Assembly: GCF_030316135.1 (NCBI RefSeq)
Contig: NZ_CP128185.1
Span: 806,001 to 870,000 of the forward strand
DNA: 64,000 nt
Source: Aliiglaciecola sp. LCG003
GTDB lineage: Bacteria > Pseudomonadota > Gammaproteobacteria > Enterobacterales > Alteromonadaceae
Reading direction: 5' to 3'
The notes below the pieces were generated by a model that had not been told where the DNA came from, did not search any database, and was given only the letters and a program-made list of their open reading frames with translations. Of the stretch, positions 1-9,297 are shown piece after piece. The position numbers were made by a program, and so were the translations under genes. Each line of letters begins with the position of its first letter. The first letter of the stretch is position 1.

Positions 1-926
1 TACGCCCCGCTACCCAAACCCCACTTTCAGCATTGGCAATGGCAGAGCTAGCCGCTCGTGCGGGTATTCCCGCAGGTGTATTTAACGTAGTGGTGGGGAG
101 TGATGCCAATGGACTTGGCAAAGTGTTAACCGAGCATCCAGCGGTAGCAAAATTCACCTTTACTGGGTCGACGGCGGTAGGTAAAAAACTCATAGCACAA
201 TGTGCCAGTACGGTAAAAAAGGTCTCGATGGAGCTCGGTGGGAATGCGCCTTTTATTGTATTTGAGGATGCGGATTTAAATGCAGCGGTGCAGGGCGCGC
301 TGGTATCAAAATACCGCAATGCTGGCCAGACCTGCGTGTGTACCAATCGAATTTTAGTACATCAGGACATCTATCCACAATTTTGTGAAAAATATACTCA
401 AGCAGTCGCAGAGCTGAAATTAGGTAGTGGTCTGGATCAAGATACCCAGATTGGCCCTATGATTAGCGCGAAAGCTGCCCAAGACGTTGATGCTCTGGTG
501 CAGCAATCTATTGCACAAGGTGCAAAGCTTGTACTGGGCGGCTCATACGCCAAGCAAGGTGATAACTTTTATTTACCCACAGTGATGACTGATGTGACCA
601 ATGATATGCCCATAGCGTGCAATGAAATATTTGGTCCAGTGTCACCTATCATTCGTTTTTCTGATGAGCAGCACGCCATCAAATTGGCCAATGACACTCA
701 GTACGGACTTGCAGCTTACTTTTACAGTCGGGATATAGGCAGAATCTTTCGTGTTGCCGAAGCATTGGACTACGGCATGATCGGCATAAATGAGGGGCTG
801 ATTTCCAACGCAACGGCGCCCTTTGGTGGGATGAAACAATCTGGTAATGGTCGTGAAGGTTCACACTATGGCCTTGACGATTACTTGGAAATTAAATACC
901 TGTGCTTGGGTGGAATGGAGCAATAA
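1..926 (+). CDS. gabD: NAD(P)-dependent succinate-semialdehyde dehydrogenase, 5'-truncated by window edge
   Basis: Oxidises succinate semialdehyde (the product of GABA transamination) to succinate in the cytoplasm. The reading frame is already open at position 3 (codons RPATQTPLSALAMAEL), so the ATG at 33 is internal and the N-terminal Rossmann part lies outside the window. About 308 residues of the family's usual ~480 are present. They include the catalytic glutamate in VSMELGGNAPF and the catalytic cysteine in NAGQTCVCTNR, both ALDH signatures, and a C-terminus (GGMKQSGNGREGSHYGLDDYLE) typical of GabD. The stop codon is two bases before the start of gabT, so the two are one operon. Acceptance of longer omega-semialdehydes (glutarate or adipate semialdehyde) cannot be excluded from sequence. 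Family assignment is firm. Confidence 0.93.
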   Translation, partial: RPATQTPLSALAMAELAARAGIPAGVFNVVVGSDANGLGKVLTEHPAVAKFTFTGSTAVGKKLIAQCASTVKKVSMELGGNAPFIVFEDADLNAAVQGALVSKYRNAGQTCVCTNRILVHQDIYPQFCEKYTQAVAELKLGSGLDQDTQIGPMISAKAAQDVDALVQQSIAQGAKLVLGGSYAKQGDNFYLPTVMTDVTNDMPIACNEIFGPVSPIIRFSDEQHAIKLANDTQYGLAAYFYSRDIGRIFRVAEALDYGMIGINEGLISNATAPFGGMKQSGNGREGSHYGLDDYLEIKYLCLGGMEQ

Positions 927-928
927 TC

Positions 929-2263
929 ATGAACTTAGATAAACAAATCAACCAGCAGGGGCAAACTAATCAGGTCTTGCAGCAACGTAAATCCGCCGTT
1001 ATGGCAAGAGGTCAGGGCAATGTATATCCTGTGTTTGTCAGCCATGCAAAAAATGCCGAAGTGTGGGATGTAGAAAATAATCGCTACATAGATTTTGCTT
1101 CAGGTATTGCGGTGTGCAATACCGGTCATAGTCATCCCACGGTGGTTGAGGCGGTTAAGCAGCAAATGGATAAATTCAGCCATTCTTGCGTAATGGTTAA
1201 TCCCTACGAGGTTGCTGTTTCCTTAGCCGAAAAACTCGTCATGTTAGCGCCGGGTGAGTCACATAAAAAAGCGCTTTTTGTCAGCACAGGTGCAGAAGCG
1301 GTGGAAAACTGTATTAAAATCGCACGAGCTTATACTAAGCGTCGCGGCGTCATTGCCTTTAACGGTGGCTTTCATGGCCGCACTAATATGACCATGGGGT
1401 TGACCGGTAAAATCGCGCCTTACAAGAAAGATTTTGGGCCTTTCCCGGCGGACATCTTTCATGTGCCTTTTCCTAATGCGCTGCGGGGTATCTCAGTTGC
1501 CGATTCGCTAGAAGCACTAAATATCCTGTTTAAGGTGGATATAGCCCCACAAGATATTGCCGCGATTATTATCGAGCCTGTTCAAGGTGAGGGCGGGTTT
1601 TACCAAGCTCCAGCGGAGTTTATGCGTGCCCTTAGAGCGTTGTGTGACGAACATGGCATAGTGCTGATTGCCGACGAAATTCAAACTGGATTTGCCCGTA
1701 CCGGCAAGATGTTCTGTTGTGAGTATGCAGACGTTGAGCCGGATTTAATCACCATGGCCAAGGGTATAGCCGGTGGCCTGCCTTTGGCTGCAGTCGTTGG
1801 CAAAACCCATATTATGGATGCGCCATTACCCGGAGGCCTTGGTGGTACTTACGGCGGATCTCCAGTGGCGTGTGCCGCGGCATTAGCGGTGTTAGACGTA
1901 ATTGAAAATGAAAATCTGCTGCAACACTCTAATCAAATAGGCGCTGAATTTGCCCAGCGATTGGGTGAGCTTCAACGCAACTATCCCGGTTTTATCGCTG
2001 ATGTGCGTCAGGTTGGCGCAATGATAGCGATTGAGTTGATAAGTGATGGTGATATCAACAAACCCAATGCGCTGTTAACTCAGGGGATAATTGCTAAAGC
2101 TGCCGATTACGGCCTTATTTTGCTGGCCTGTGGTTTTTACGGTAATGTGATCCGTTTTTTACCCCCGCTGACCATACAGCAAGATATCCTGGCTGAGGGT
2201 ATTGCTAAATTTGAACAACTCTTTCAGGATGTAATACAACTGCAACAGGTAAAAACAGAGTAA
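929..2263 (+). CDS. gabT: 4-aminobutyrate (omega-amino acid) aminotransferase
   Basis: Class III PLP-dependent aminotransferase that moves the amino group of GABA or a related omega-amino acid to 2-oxoglutarate, giving the semialdehyde oxidised by the preceding enzyme. The open frame reaches back to 902, inside gabD, but the ATG at 929 is chosen because it follows the gabD stop by two bases and has GGAG ten bases upstream. This gives 444 residues, normal for the family. Visible features are the cofactor region STGAEAVENCIKIAR, the metal-independent class III motif ADEIQTGFARTGKMF and the Schiff-base lysine K278 in MAKGIAGGLPLA. Substrate preference within GABA, 5-aminovalerate or 6-aminohexanoate types is not decidable from sequence. 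Confidence 0.93.
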   Translation: MNLDKQINQQGQTNQVLQQRKSAVMARGQGNVYPVFVSHAKNAEVWDVENNRYIDFASGIAVCNTGHSHPTVVEAVKQQMDKFSHSCVMVNPYEVAVSLAEKLVMLAPGESHKKALFVSTGAEAVENCIKIARAYTKRRGVIAFNGGFHGRTNMTMGLTGKIAPYKKDFGPFPADIFHVPFPNALRGISVADSLEALNILFKVDIAPQDIAAIIIEPVQGEGGFYQAPAEFMRALRALCDEHGIVLIADEIQTGFARTGKMFCCEYADVEPDLITMAKGIAGGLPLAAVVGKTHIMDAPLPGGLGGTYGGSPVACAAALAVLDVIENENLLQHSNQIGAEFAQRLGELQRNYPGFIADVRQVGAMIAIELISDGDINKPNALLTQGIIAKAADYGLILLACGFYGNVIRFLPPLTIQQDILAEGIAKFEQLFQDVIQLQQVKTE

Positions 2264-2278
2264 CTGAATTATAAAATT

Positions 2279-4108
2279 ATGCTCAAACGACTGATCCACA
2301 TAGATACTTCCTTAGATGAAAGTCTGCAAAGCCAGATCCGTAATAAGCTGGTGGAAGGCATTTTGGTTGGTTCTTTTGCCTTGGGCAGTCGTTTACCTTC
2401 GTCGCGTAAATTAGCTGAACAATTAGGAGTGGCACGTAACACAGTGGTGTTGGTATATCAGACGTTGCAAGACGAAGGCTACATCATTAGCAAGGAGCGC
2501 AGCGGCATCTATGTGAATGAAAAGATTCATCAAGGATGGGTGAATGATAATGAATTGCACATGGCTTACCAACCCAAGGCCAGTGACAATCAACATCGCT
2601 TCAAGGGTACATTGCAAGTCACTAATGACACTGCCTGTCCGGCTGACTGGCAGAAATATAGTTATCCTTTTATTGATGGCAAATTCGATGTCTCTTTATA
2701 TCCGGTAAAAGAATGGCGTGATGCCAATCAACAGGCAAACGTAACCCGGGAAATAAACCAGTGGTCGCAATTGCAGGGGCTGGGTGATGACCCCATGCTG
2801 ATTGAGCAAATTCGTACTAAGGTGATCCCCCGTCGAGGAATTCAAGCCAGCAGTGATGAGATACTGATCACCGTTGGCACCCAACAGGCTTTGCATCTCA
2901 TCAGTCAGTTATTTGTCGATGATACGGTGACGGTGGCGGTGGAAGAGCCCGGCTACCCAGAAGTACGAGATTTATTGCAATACAGCGGTGCAAATTTGCT
3001 TTATCAACCGGTCGATGACAACGGTATGCAGGTCAATGAACAATTAGACCGATGCGATATCGTTTACACTACGCCCAGTCACCAGACCCCCACGAGTGTC
3101 ACCATGTCGATGACGCGACGTCACGAGTTGTTGGATAAAGCCAAAGCCCAAGACTTGTTGATAATCGAAGATGACTTTGAATTTGAAAGTAATTTCTTAC
3201 GCCAGCCCCATCCTGCACTGCGTAGTCTTGATTCAGGGAATCGGGTCGTTTACATATCGTGCTTATCGAAAGTGCTGGCATCAGGCATTCAAATTGGTTT
3301 TATCGTGGCCGACTCAGGGGTGATAAGCGAGCTGAAAAAACTGCGTAAAATGACCATGCGTAATCCGCCGTTAAATAATCAACGGGCAGTGGCCTACTTT
3401 CTATCTTTGGGCTACTACGATGCCTTTATGTTGCATTTGCATAAAGTGTTTTTTGAACGCTGGTTGACGCTGCGCGAGGCGCTAAATACCTATTTACCCA
3501 ACTGTATCGATACGGGTCCTATTCAAGGCGGAACGGCCTATTGGATAACTGGCCCGCCGCAACTTGATGGTGAAAACTTGCGTGAAAAAGCCGCCGAGTT
3601 AGGCATTTTAATTGAGCCGGTAAAACGCTACTTCGCCCAAAGCAAACACCCAGAGAACTGTTTTCGAATGGGGATCACCAGTATTCCCAATCATCGAATT
3701 CGAGACGGGGTCAGCAAATTAGCTGATCTTATCCATCAGTTGACAGAAGAGCATGAAGAAAAACTGGGAAATGCCAGTGGTAAGCTTTTGAATGATGAAG
3801 CGCTACGTAAGTGCTTACCAGGCGCACGGCTAGAATGCCAAATGGTTTATGGCGTGCCTTGTACCATAGACTTACTCCCTGACGGCAGTATGTCAGGTCA
3901 TACGGGTGGTATCGGTAGTGAAATAGATACCGGCCACTGGTGGATTGAGAACGGTATGTACTGGCGACAATGGAAATTATGGAGCTACGGCGAGGTGAAA
4001 GGATTTTATGTGATCATGGATGGCGATCAGATGAAATGGTTTGATCAAAATTACAGCTTCGTGCGTCAATTGGATTTAAAAGGTTATCCTGCGACACTGG
4101 ACCAATAG
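2279..4108 (+). CDS. MocR-family transcription regulator with extra C-terminal domain
   Basis: GntR-type winged helix (about residues 10-78, recognition region LPSSRKLAEQLGVARNTVV) fused to a class I aminotransferase-like domain (about 120-490) with the PLP lysine K331 in ISCLSKVLASG. This is the MocR/GabR/TauR architecture, in which PLP and an amino acid act as effector. The usual length is near 480 residues; this protein has 609. The extra ~105 residues (about 505-609) contain a GHWWIENGMYWRQW...FYVIMDGDQMKWF pattern that looks like a small beta-rich domain of the DUF995 kind (tentative). It starts 15 bases after gabT with no clear Shine-Dalgarno, so it is probably co-transcribed. Direct repeats fitting MocR operators lie right after it and before two later transcription units. 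It is probably the regulator of the whole 1-14.6 kb island. Confidence 0.9.
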   Translation: MLKRLIHIDTSLDESLQSQIRNKLVEGILVGSFALGSRLPSSRKLAEQLGVARNTVVLVYQTLQDEGYIISKERSGIYVNEKIHQGWVNDNELHMAYQPKASDNQHRFKGTLQVTNDTACPADWQKYSYPFIDGKFDVSLYPVKEWRDANQQANVTREINQWSQLQGLGDDPMLIEQIRTKVIPRRGIQASSDEILITVGTQQALHLISQLFVDDTVTVAVEEPGYPEVRDLLQYSGANLLYQPVDDNGMQVNEQLDRCDIVYTTPSHQTPTSVTMSMTRRHELLDKAKAQDLLIIEDDFEFESNFLRQPHPALRSLDSGNRVVYISCLSKVLASGIQIGFIVADSGVISELKKLRKMTMRNPPLNNQRAVAYFLSLGYYDAFMLHLHKVFFERWLTLREALNTYLPNCIDTGPIQGGTAYWITGPPQLDGENLREKAAELGILIEPVKRYFAQSKHPENCFRMGITSIPNHRIRDGVSKLADLIHQLTEEHEEKLGNASGKLLNDEALRKCLPGARLECQMVYGVPCTIDLLPDGSMSGHTGGIGSEIDTGHWWIENGMYWRQWKLWSYGEVKGFYVIMDGDQMKWFDQNYSFVRQLDLKGYPATLDQ

Positions 4109-4149
4109 CTTTACTAAAACTGGCCCTATATCTTCTGTTCTGGACCCAT
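4097..4149 (+). promoter_or_regulatory. Candidate MocR operator upstream of the amidase gene
   Basis: Direct repeats CTGGACCAAT (4097), CTGGCCCTAT (4120) and CTGGACCCAT (4140), with start-to-start spacing of 23 and 20 bp. The first box overlaps the stop codon of the regulator gene. The CTGGACC core with a second CTGG 23 bp later is shared with 5067 and 12232. CTGGAC-type direct repeats are known targets of MocR regulators such as TauR. Assignment to the adjacent regulator is inference. Confidence 0.6.
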
Positions 4150-4206
4150 TAGAGTTTCTTATTATCAAAGGCAAACAATCAGTGTTGCCCGAATGCGAGG
4201 AATGTA

Positions 4207-5064
4207 ATGAGTCATTTTGCCATTGCTGGTTTACAACTGGCCTCTTCATACGGAAATAATCTGCAGTCTATCGCTGAAGAAATTGAAAACTGTAAAAAGC
4301 GCTTTCCCTGGTTAGATATGTTGGTGTTGGGCGAGCTAAATAGCTTTGGACCAGAGAAAAAATACGCAGAGCCCATGCCCGGTCCCACCGAAACCTTTTA
4401 CTGCGATCTGGCCAAGCGGCTAGACATTTGGTTGATACCGGGTAGCCACTATGAACAAGATGGTGAGCAGATTTTTAATACTACCTCTGTGATCAATAAC
4501 CAAGGGCAAGTAGTGCGTCGTTACCGTAAAATATTTCCGTTTTGTCCCTATGAAAAGGGCGTAGATAGCGGCACCGATATTGTGGTTTTCGATGTACCTC
4601 AAGGCCGCATAGGTGTGGCTATCTGTTACGATTTATGGTTCCCCGAGCTGGCCCGCAAGATGGCCTGTGAAGGAGCCGAAGTCCTTATCTATCCCACCAT
4701 GACAGGCACTATTGATCGCGCCATTGAACTCAACTTAGCCAAAGCTACTGCGGCCATAAACCAATGTTATGTCATTGCTATTAATACCGCAGGTGAGCTT
4801 GGAAATGGCCAATCTATTTTTGTAGGTCCGCAGGGTAATGCAATCTATATTGCAGGGGATCAGCAAGAAGTCATACCGATTGAGATTGATTTTGCCCAGG
4901 TGCGTCGCGACCGCGAGCGGGGTTTACATAATCTGGGCCAGCCACTTAAGAGTTTCCGTGACAACCAGCACATAATTGCAGGTCTAGACAGTAACTCACC
5001 AAGCGAATTTTTAGACACACTGGGCCCTTTGAGCGTTCCTGACAAAGATGACAACTCAAAATAG
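4207..5064 (+). CDS. Carbon-nitrogen hydrolase (nitrilase superfamily amidase)
   Basis: Cytoplasmic hydrolase of C-N bonds in amides or N-carbamoyl compounds. The Glu-Lys-Cys triad is visible: E43 in VLGELNSFG, K108 in YRKIFPFCPYEKG and C140 in GVAICYDLWFPE. Length (285 residues) is normal for the branch. The ATG at 4207 is preceded by GAGGAA. No signal peptide is seen. The YRKIFPFCPYEKG stretch recalls aliphatic amidase/formamidase branches, but the substrate cannot be named. The gene has its own leader with MocR-type boxes and sits between the GABA operon and the TBDR. A plausible role, by inference, is release of an omega-amino acid or removal of an amide from an imported compound before GabT and GabD. 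Confidence 0.85.
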   Translation: MSHFAIAGLQLASSYGNNLQSIAEEIENCKKRFPWLDMLVLGELNSFGPEKKYAEPMPGPTETFYCDLAKRLDIWLIPGSHYEQDGEQIFNTTSVINNQGQVVRRYRKIFPFCPYEKGVDSGTDIVVFDVPQGRIGVAICYDLWFPELARKMACEGAEVLIYPTMTGTIDRAIELNLAKATAAINQCYVIAINTAGELGNGQSIFVGPQGNAIYIAGDQQEVIPIEIDFAQVRRDRERGLHNLGQPLKSFRDNQHIIAGLDSNSPSEFLDTLGPLSVPDKDDNSK

Positions 5065-5066
5065 TT

Positions 5067-5133
5067 CTGGACCAATAACTGGTTCCAATCTGGTACTACG
5101 AGTCAGGCTTGCTGTGCTCTAATCTGGAACAAC
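5067..5133 (+). promoter_or_regulatory. Candidate MocR operator upstream of the TonB-dependent receptor
   Basis: CTGG boxes start at 5067 (CTGGACCAAT), 5079 (CTGGTTCCAAT), 5090 (CTGGTACTAC) and 5124 (CTGGAACAAC). The spacings 5067 to 5090 (23 bp) and 5090 to 5124 (34 bp) are exactly those found at 12232-12298. The 23-bp pair also occurs at 4097/4120. The last box lies about 30 bp before the receptor ATG. Binding by the neighbouring MocR protein is inference. Confidence 0.65.
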
Positions 5134-5164
5134 ATAATAATAATACGATAACTGGAGTAACACT

Positions 5165-7591
5165 ATGCATTCTGTGAAGTTCAAACACCATTCCATTGCC
5201 AAAGCTATCGCCAGTGCTCTGGTGCTAGGTGCACCTGTATATCAGGCTTCGGCGCAGGAAGCCGGCGCGCAAGATGATAAAATAGTCGAGCGCATTGAAG
5301 TAACGGCCAATAGACGTACTCAAAGCATCCAAGACGTACCCTACAACATATCGGCGATGTCGGGTGAAGAGCTGAAGAATGGTAAAATTCTCGACTCTAC
5401 AGAGTTGCTGCGCAGTATTCCCGGCGCAACAGTGGTGGACCGAGGTTATCGTAATTCTGGTGTGATCAGCGGCGTCGTAATTCGCGGCATTAACGTAGAT
5501 AGCGGCGCACAAGGCGATGTAGCCTTGTCAGCTGTTGCAACAGTCGCGTCTTATGTTGATGACACGCCTCTGCATGCTAATTTTATTCTAAAAGACGTTG
5601 AAATGGTTGAGGTTTTACGAGGACCACAAGGCACCTTGTATGGCTCTGGTTCATTGGCAGGTACGGTCAAATATCGTATGAATAAAGCCGAAACCGATGA
5701 GTTTTACGGCAGTGCAGGCATGTCCTTTGGACAAACCAAAGGCTCCGAAGGCAACAGCCTGAATATGGATGTTATGGTTAACGTTCCTATTAGCGATAAT
5801 TTAGCCTTTAGAGCGAATATAGGCCGCATCGACAACGACGGCATTGTTGATTACACCAATGTGTATCAACTCGACAGTGCCAATTATGCACCCGCCGCGC
5901 AAGATAACGATCTGGCCGCAGGAGGTGTAAGTTTTCGCAGTGTTGAAGACGCCGATACCGTTGATATTGATTACGGACGTGTGTCGTTATTCTGGGAGGC
6001 AACTGAGGACCTGCGACTCAACCTTTCTTATCAAAAACAAAGTGATGAAATCGGCGGCCGTCGTCAAGTTACTCGCGGAACCAATTGGGTAAAGGGTACT
6101 GAACAGCAATATGGCGAGTACCAAAATGGTGCTGTGCTGCTGGAACCATCCGAGCGCGATGTTGACTTAACTGCGCTAGAAGCTGAGTGGGATTTGGGCT
6201 TTGCAACTCTTACCTCTAGCACTTCAAAGTACAATCATAGTGGCGATTCTGTCAGTGATAATACCGGCTTTTACGCCAAACAGAATTGGTTTGCGGACCT
6301 TTATTATGGCTCTCCTCGACCAATGGCACTGGCCGAACGTGGCTACGATGAAGAAGCTTTTGTACAAGAACTTCGCCTAGTATCGAATGAAACCCAAAAC
6401 AACATTGATTGGGTTATCGGTGCTTACTACATGGATCAAGATACTGTTGCTACTCAGGACAGCTATATGCCGGGTTATCAGGAATGGGCTGGTGCAGCAT
6501 TCCCGTGGTGGCCGACTATGGCCGATTTCGGCATGGTTTATACTGACAATGACTTTCATTATGTGCGCACCGAAAATTTCAAAGACAAGGCTATTTTTGG
6601 TGAGTTAACCTATCATTTCAGTGATGATCTGCGCACTAAAATTGGCGTGCGCCGATTTGATAATACCTTTGTCAACAATACCGAATTACTATTACCTATC
6701 TGGCCATTTTTAGGGGCAGAGCCAAGTTTTGAAACTTCAGAAAGTGACACCTTGTTTAAATTCAATATGTCTTATCATATAGATAAAGACACTATGGTTT
6801 ACGGTACGGTTTCAGAGGGTTACCGACGAGGTGGGGCAAATGCAGTACCCCTCAACGGCAGCCTTGCAGAACGACCAGAGTGGCAACAATATGACTCTGA
6901 TAGTGCGGTCAACTATGAAGTCGGGGTGAAAGGTTACTTGGATGGCAATAAACACAGTTATAGCCTATCAGCCTTCAGATTAGACTGGAGCGATCCACAA
7001 TTGAACACCGCATCTACGTGGGGCTTTTTTACTGTCGCTAACGGAGATTCGGCCCGCACCCAAGGTATCGAGCTTGAGTTGCAAGGCTATTTGAGTGACA
7101 ACATTCATTATGTGTTGGGTTATGCCAATGTTAACGCTGAATTAACGGCTGATTTCATTGTGCCGTCATCAGCTACGGCCGAAGCACCTACCCGAGTTCA
7201 GGCGCTAGACGGTGATAGATTACCGGCCTCTCCTAAGCATACTTTGAGTTTGGCCCTTGATTACACTTATGAGATGAGCAATGATTTATATTGGGTAACC
7301 CAAGTAAATACTTACTATCAGTCTGACTCACTCAATTACTTGGGTGATAGTGCTTCGTTGCAAACTGAAATTGGCGGTTTTTCATTGTGGAATATGACCT
7401 CCAGAGTCAGTAGCGAAGTGTGGGATGTGACCTTTTACGTTAAAAATATCTTTAATGAAGATGGTGTTACCGGCCAGTTGCCAGAAGCCTATATGGGAAC
7501 CGACCCTGCAGAGAACTTCTTGGGCAACTCTTCAAAAGATTACATCAGCTTACCCAGAACGGTTGGCGTAGCGTTTAATTATCGTTTCTAG
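5165..7591 (+). CDS. TonB-dependent outer-membrane receptor
   Basis: Outer-membrane 22-strand transporter energised by TonB. An N-terminal signal peptide (about 1-31, ending VYQASAQ) is followed by a short TonB-box-like segment (ERIEVTANRR), a plug domain (about 50-170, with LRGPQGTLYGSGSLAGTVKY) and a beta-barrel ending in the aromatic residue F808 (VGVAFNYRF). Length 808 is ordinary for catabolic TBDRs. The ATG is preceded by GGAG in ACTGGAGTAACACT. It has no iron-siderophore hallmark or Fur box, but carries a MocR-type repeat array in its leader. Import of an organic substrate for the amidase and GABA modules is therefore more likely than iron uptake (inference). A strong hairpin lies just downstream. 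Confidence 0.92.
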   Translation: MHSVKFKHHSIAKAIASALVLGAPVYQASAQEAGAQDDKIVERIEVTANRRTQSIQDVPYNISAMSGEELKNGKILDSTELLRSIPGATVVDRGYRNSGVISGVVIRGINVDSGAQGDVALSAVATVASYVDDTPLHANFILKDVEMVEVLRGPQGTLYGSGSLAGTVKYRMNKAETDEFYGSAGMSFGQTKGSEGNSLNMDVMVNVPISDNLAFRANIGRIDNDGIVDYTNVYQLDSANYAPAAQDNDLAAGGVSFRSVEDADTVDIDYGRVSLFWEATEDLRLNLSYQKQSDEIGGRRQVTRGTNWVKGTEQQYGEYQNGAVLLEPSERDVDLTALEAEWDLGFATLTSSTSKYNHSGDSVSDNTGFYAKQNWFADLYYGSPRPMALAERGYDEEAFVQELRLVSNETQNNIDWVIGAYYMDQDTVATQDSYMPGYQEWAGAAFPWWPTMADFGMVYTDNDFHYVRTENFKDKAIFGELTYHFSDDLRTKIGVRRFDNTFVNNTELLLPIWPFLGAEPSFETSESDTLFKFNMSYHIDKDTMVYGTVSEGYRRGGANAVPLNGSLAERPEWQQYDSDSAVNYEVGVKGYLDGNKHSYSLSAFRLDWSDPQLNTASTWGFFTVANGDSARTQGIELELQGYLSDNIHYVLGYANVNAELTADFIVPSSATAEAPTRVQALDGDRLPASPKHTLSLALDYTYEMSNDLYWVTQVNTYYQSDSLNYLGDSASLQTEIGGFSLWNMTSRVSSEVWDVTFYVKNIFNEDGVTGQLPEAYMGTDPAENFLGNSSKDYISLPRTVGVAFNYRF

Positions 7592-7605
7592 CCATTGGCG
7601 AGACA

Positions 7606-7635
7606 ATTTTGCAGGCTCGATAGGGCCTGCAAAAT
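7606..7635 (+). other. Intergenic hairpin after the TBDR gene (attenuator or processing site)
   Basis: Perfect 11-bp inverted repeat: ATTTTGCAGGC at 7606-7616 pairs with GCCTGCAAAAT at 7625-7635 around an 8-base loop. No run of T follows, so it is not a classic intrinsic terminator. Its position between the receptor gene and the lower-abundance enzyme genes suggests a partial terminator or mRNA stabiliser that sets expression polarity (inference). Confidence 0.6.
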
Positions 7636-7662
7636 ACTTCGTTTTCAAGGGGGGAGCTTGAT

Positions 7663-9297
7663 ATGCTTAACAGCAACAACCCAACCAGTGACAATGCACA
7701 TTTAATGACAAATACAAGCGCGCAAACAGCTGAGGATATACTTGAAGATATTCAGCGATTTATCCAGCTAAAACAGCTCGATAGTGCCCGTTCATTGAGT
7801 CTTCATCTATGTTCAGAACAGCCAGATTTCGCACCTGCTTGGCATGTTGCGAGTGTAATTGCGATGCTGCAAGACAAGCCCGCTCTTGCCTTGCAACATA
7901 TCCACCATGCGCTAACCTTGTTACCTGACAATCAACATTGGCAGTTACACAAAGCTCGCTTGTTATTTATCAATCGTCAGCGTGCTCAAGCTCGCGACCT
8001 GGCAATTACTCTATCCAACAATTCGCACACCTCGGCAGCCTTTTGTGCAGAGCTGGCCTTATTGCTGAATAAACTTGGTTTGCACCAATTATCCCTCGAT
8101 TGCTATGCACAGGCGGTGTCTCTTCAACCAGAAAATGCCCAGTTATTATTTAATTTGGCGTCATTGCAGCGGGTGATGGGAAAACTAACTGATGCTCAAT
8201 GCAGTTTAGACCGGCTAATCAAACTGAATCCTAGAGACAGCGAAGCTTGGCTATTACGGTCTAGTTTGATCAAGCAAACGCCAGAGCATAATCACCTGAG
8301 TGAATTAAATCAGGCATTGCAAAAACAACAACAGGGACCTATCGAACGGGCTCAGCTTTACTATGCACAGGCTAAAGAGCTCGAAGACTTACAGCGTTTT
8401 GATGAAAGCTTTACAGCATTACAGCAAGGTGCGTCGGTTAGACGAGGGAATATGCAATATTCACTCGACAATGATGTGCAATCACTGGAAAAAATAGCAC
8501 AGGTATTCGATGCCAGTGTTTTTGAACAATCCATCGCAGGGTGCCAGAGCCGCGAGCCCATTTTCATTGTTGGTTTGCCTCGTACAGGTAGTACCTTGGT
8601 CGAACGTATTATTGGCAGTCACACTGATGTGCACAGTGCAGGGGAGCTGAATAACTTTGCAATCGAGATGATGCAGCAGGTTCGAAAGACTCTGTCTAAA
8701 CCACCCTCGAATAAACTGCAATTGATTGAAGCAACTCGGCATCTGGATTTCAAGGCTTTGGGCAAGAGCTATATTGAAAGTACCCGCCCAGATACCGACG
8801 TTTGCCCTAGGTTTATTGATAAACTGCCGCTAAATTCGTTGTACATTGGGCTGATCCATCTGGCTTTACCGAATGCTAAAATTGTCTATGTACAGCGTAA
8901 TCCAATGGATACCTGTTTGGCCATTTTCAAGCAAATTTTCACCCAGGGTTATCCATTTTCTTATGATTTGGATGAGTTAAGTCGCTATCAAATCGCTCAC
9001 TACAAGCTTATGGACCATTGGCAACAGGTCATGCCCGGGAAAATTCACACCCTAAGCTATGAAGAATTAGTTGTAGATTTAGAAGGACAAACCAAAGCCT
9101 TATTGGCGTATTGCGATCTTCCTTTTCAAGCGCAATGTTGTGCATTTGAACAGAGCTCGGCAGCGGCCACTACCGCCAGTGCCGCACAGGTACGGCAACC
9201 GGTTTACACCAGCTCAGTGGGTAAGTGGAAACATTACACGGAACAATTGGCTTCAGTGCAAAAACGATTTGAGCAGGCGGGTATAAAGTGCAAATAA
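7663..9297 (+). CDS. Tetratricopeptide-repeat sulfotransferase family protein
   Basis: The N-terminal half (about 25-280) contains TPR-like helical repeats such as ALQHIHHALTLLPDNQHWQLHKA and LSLDCYAQAVSLQPENAQL. The C-terminal half is a sulfotransferase-type domain with the PAPS-binding loop FIVGLPRTGSTLVERII (about 302-318), and a second phosphate-contact region IVYVQRNPMDTCLAIFKQ near residue 410. No signal peptide is visible, so it appears cytoplasmic. The start at 7663 has a very strong GGGGGGAG Shine-Dalgarno. It overlaps the next gene by 10 bases. TPR-sulfotransferases often sit next to TBDR genes in marine proteobacteria and sphingomonads, but the acceptor is unknown. Family call is firm; function in this cluster is not. 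Confidence 0.88.
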   Translation: MLNSNNPTSDNAHLMTNTSAQTAEDILEDIQRFIQLKQLDSARSLSLHLCSEQPDFAPAWHVASVIAMLQDKPALALQHIHHALTLLPDNQHWQLHKARLLFINRQRAQARDLAITLSNNSHTSAAFCAELALLLNKLGLHQLSLDCYAQAVSLQPENAQLLFNLASLQRVMGKLTDAQCSLDRLIKLNPRDSEAWLLRSSLIKQTPEHNHLSELNQALQKQQQGPIERAQLYYAQAKELEDLQRFDESFTALQQGASVRRGNMQYSLDNDVQSLEKIAQVFDASVFEQSIAGCQSREPIFIVGLPRTGSTLVERIIGSHTDVHSAGELNNFAIEMMQQVRKTLSKPPSNKLQLIEATRHLDFKALGKSYIESTRPDTDVCPRFIDKLPLNSLYIGLIHLALPNAKIVYVQRNPMDTCLAIFKQIFTQGYPFSYDLDELSRYQIAHYKLMDHWQQVMPGKIHTLSYEELVVDLEGQTKALLAYCDLPFQAQCCAFEQSSAAATTASAAQVRQPVYTSSVGKWKHYTEQLASVQKRFEQAGIKCK

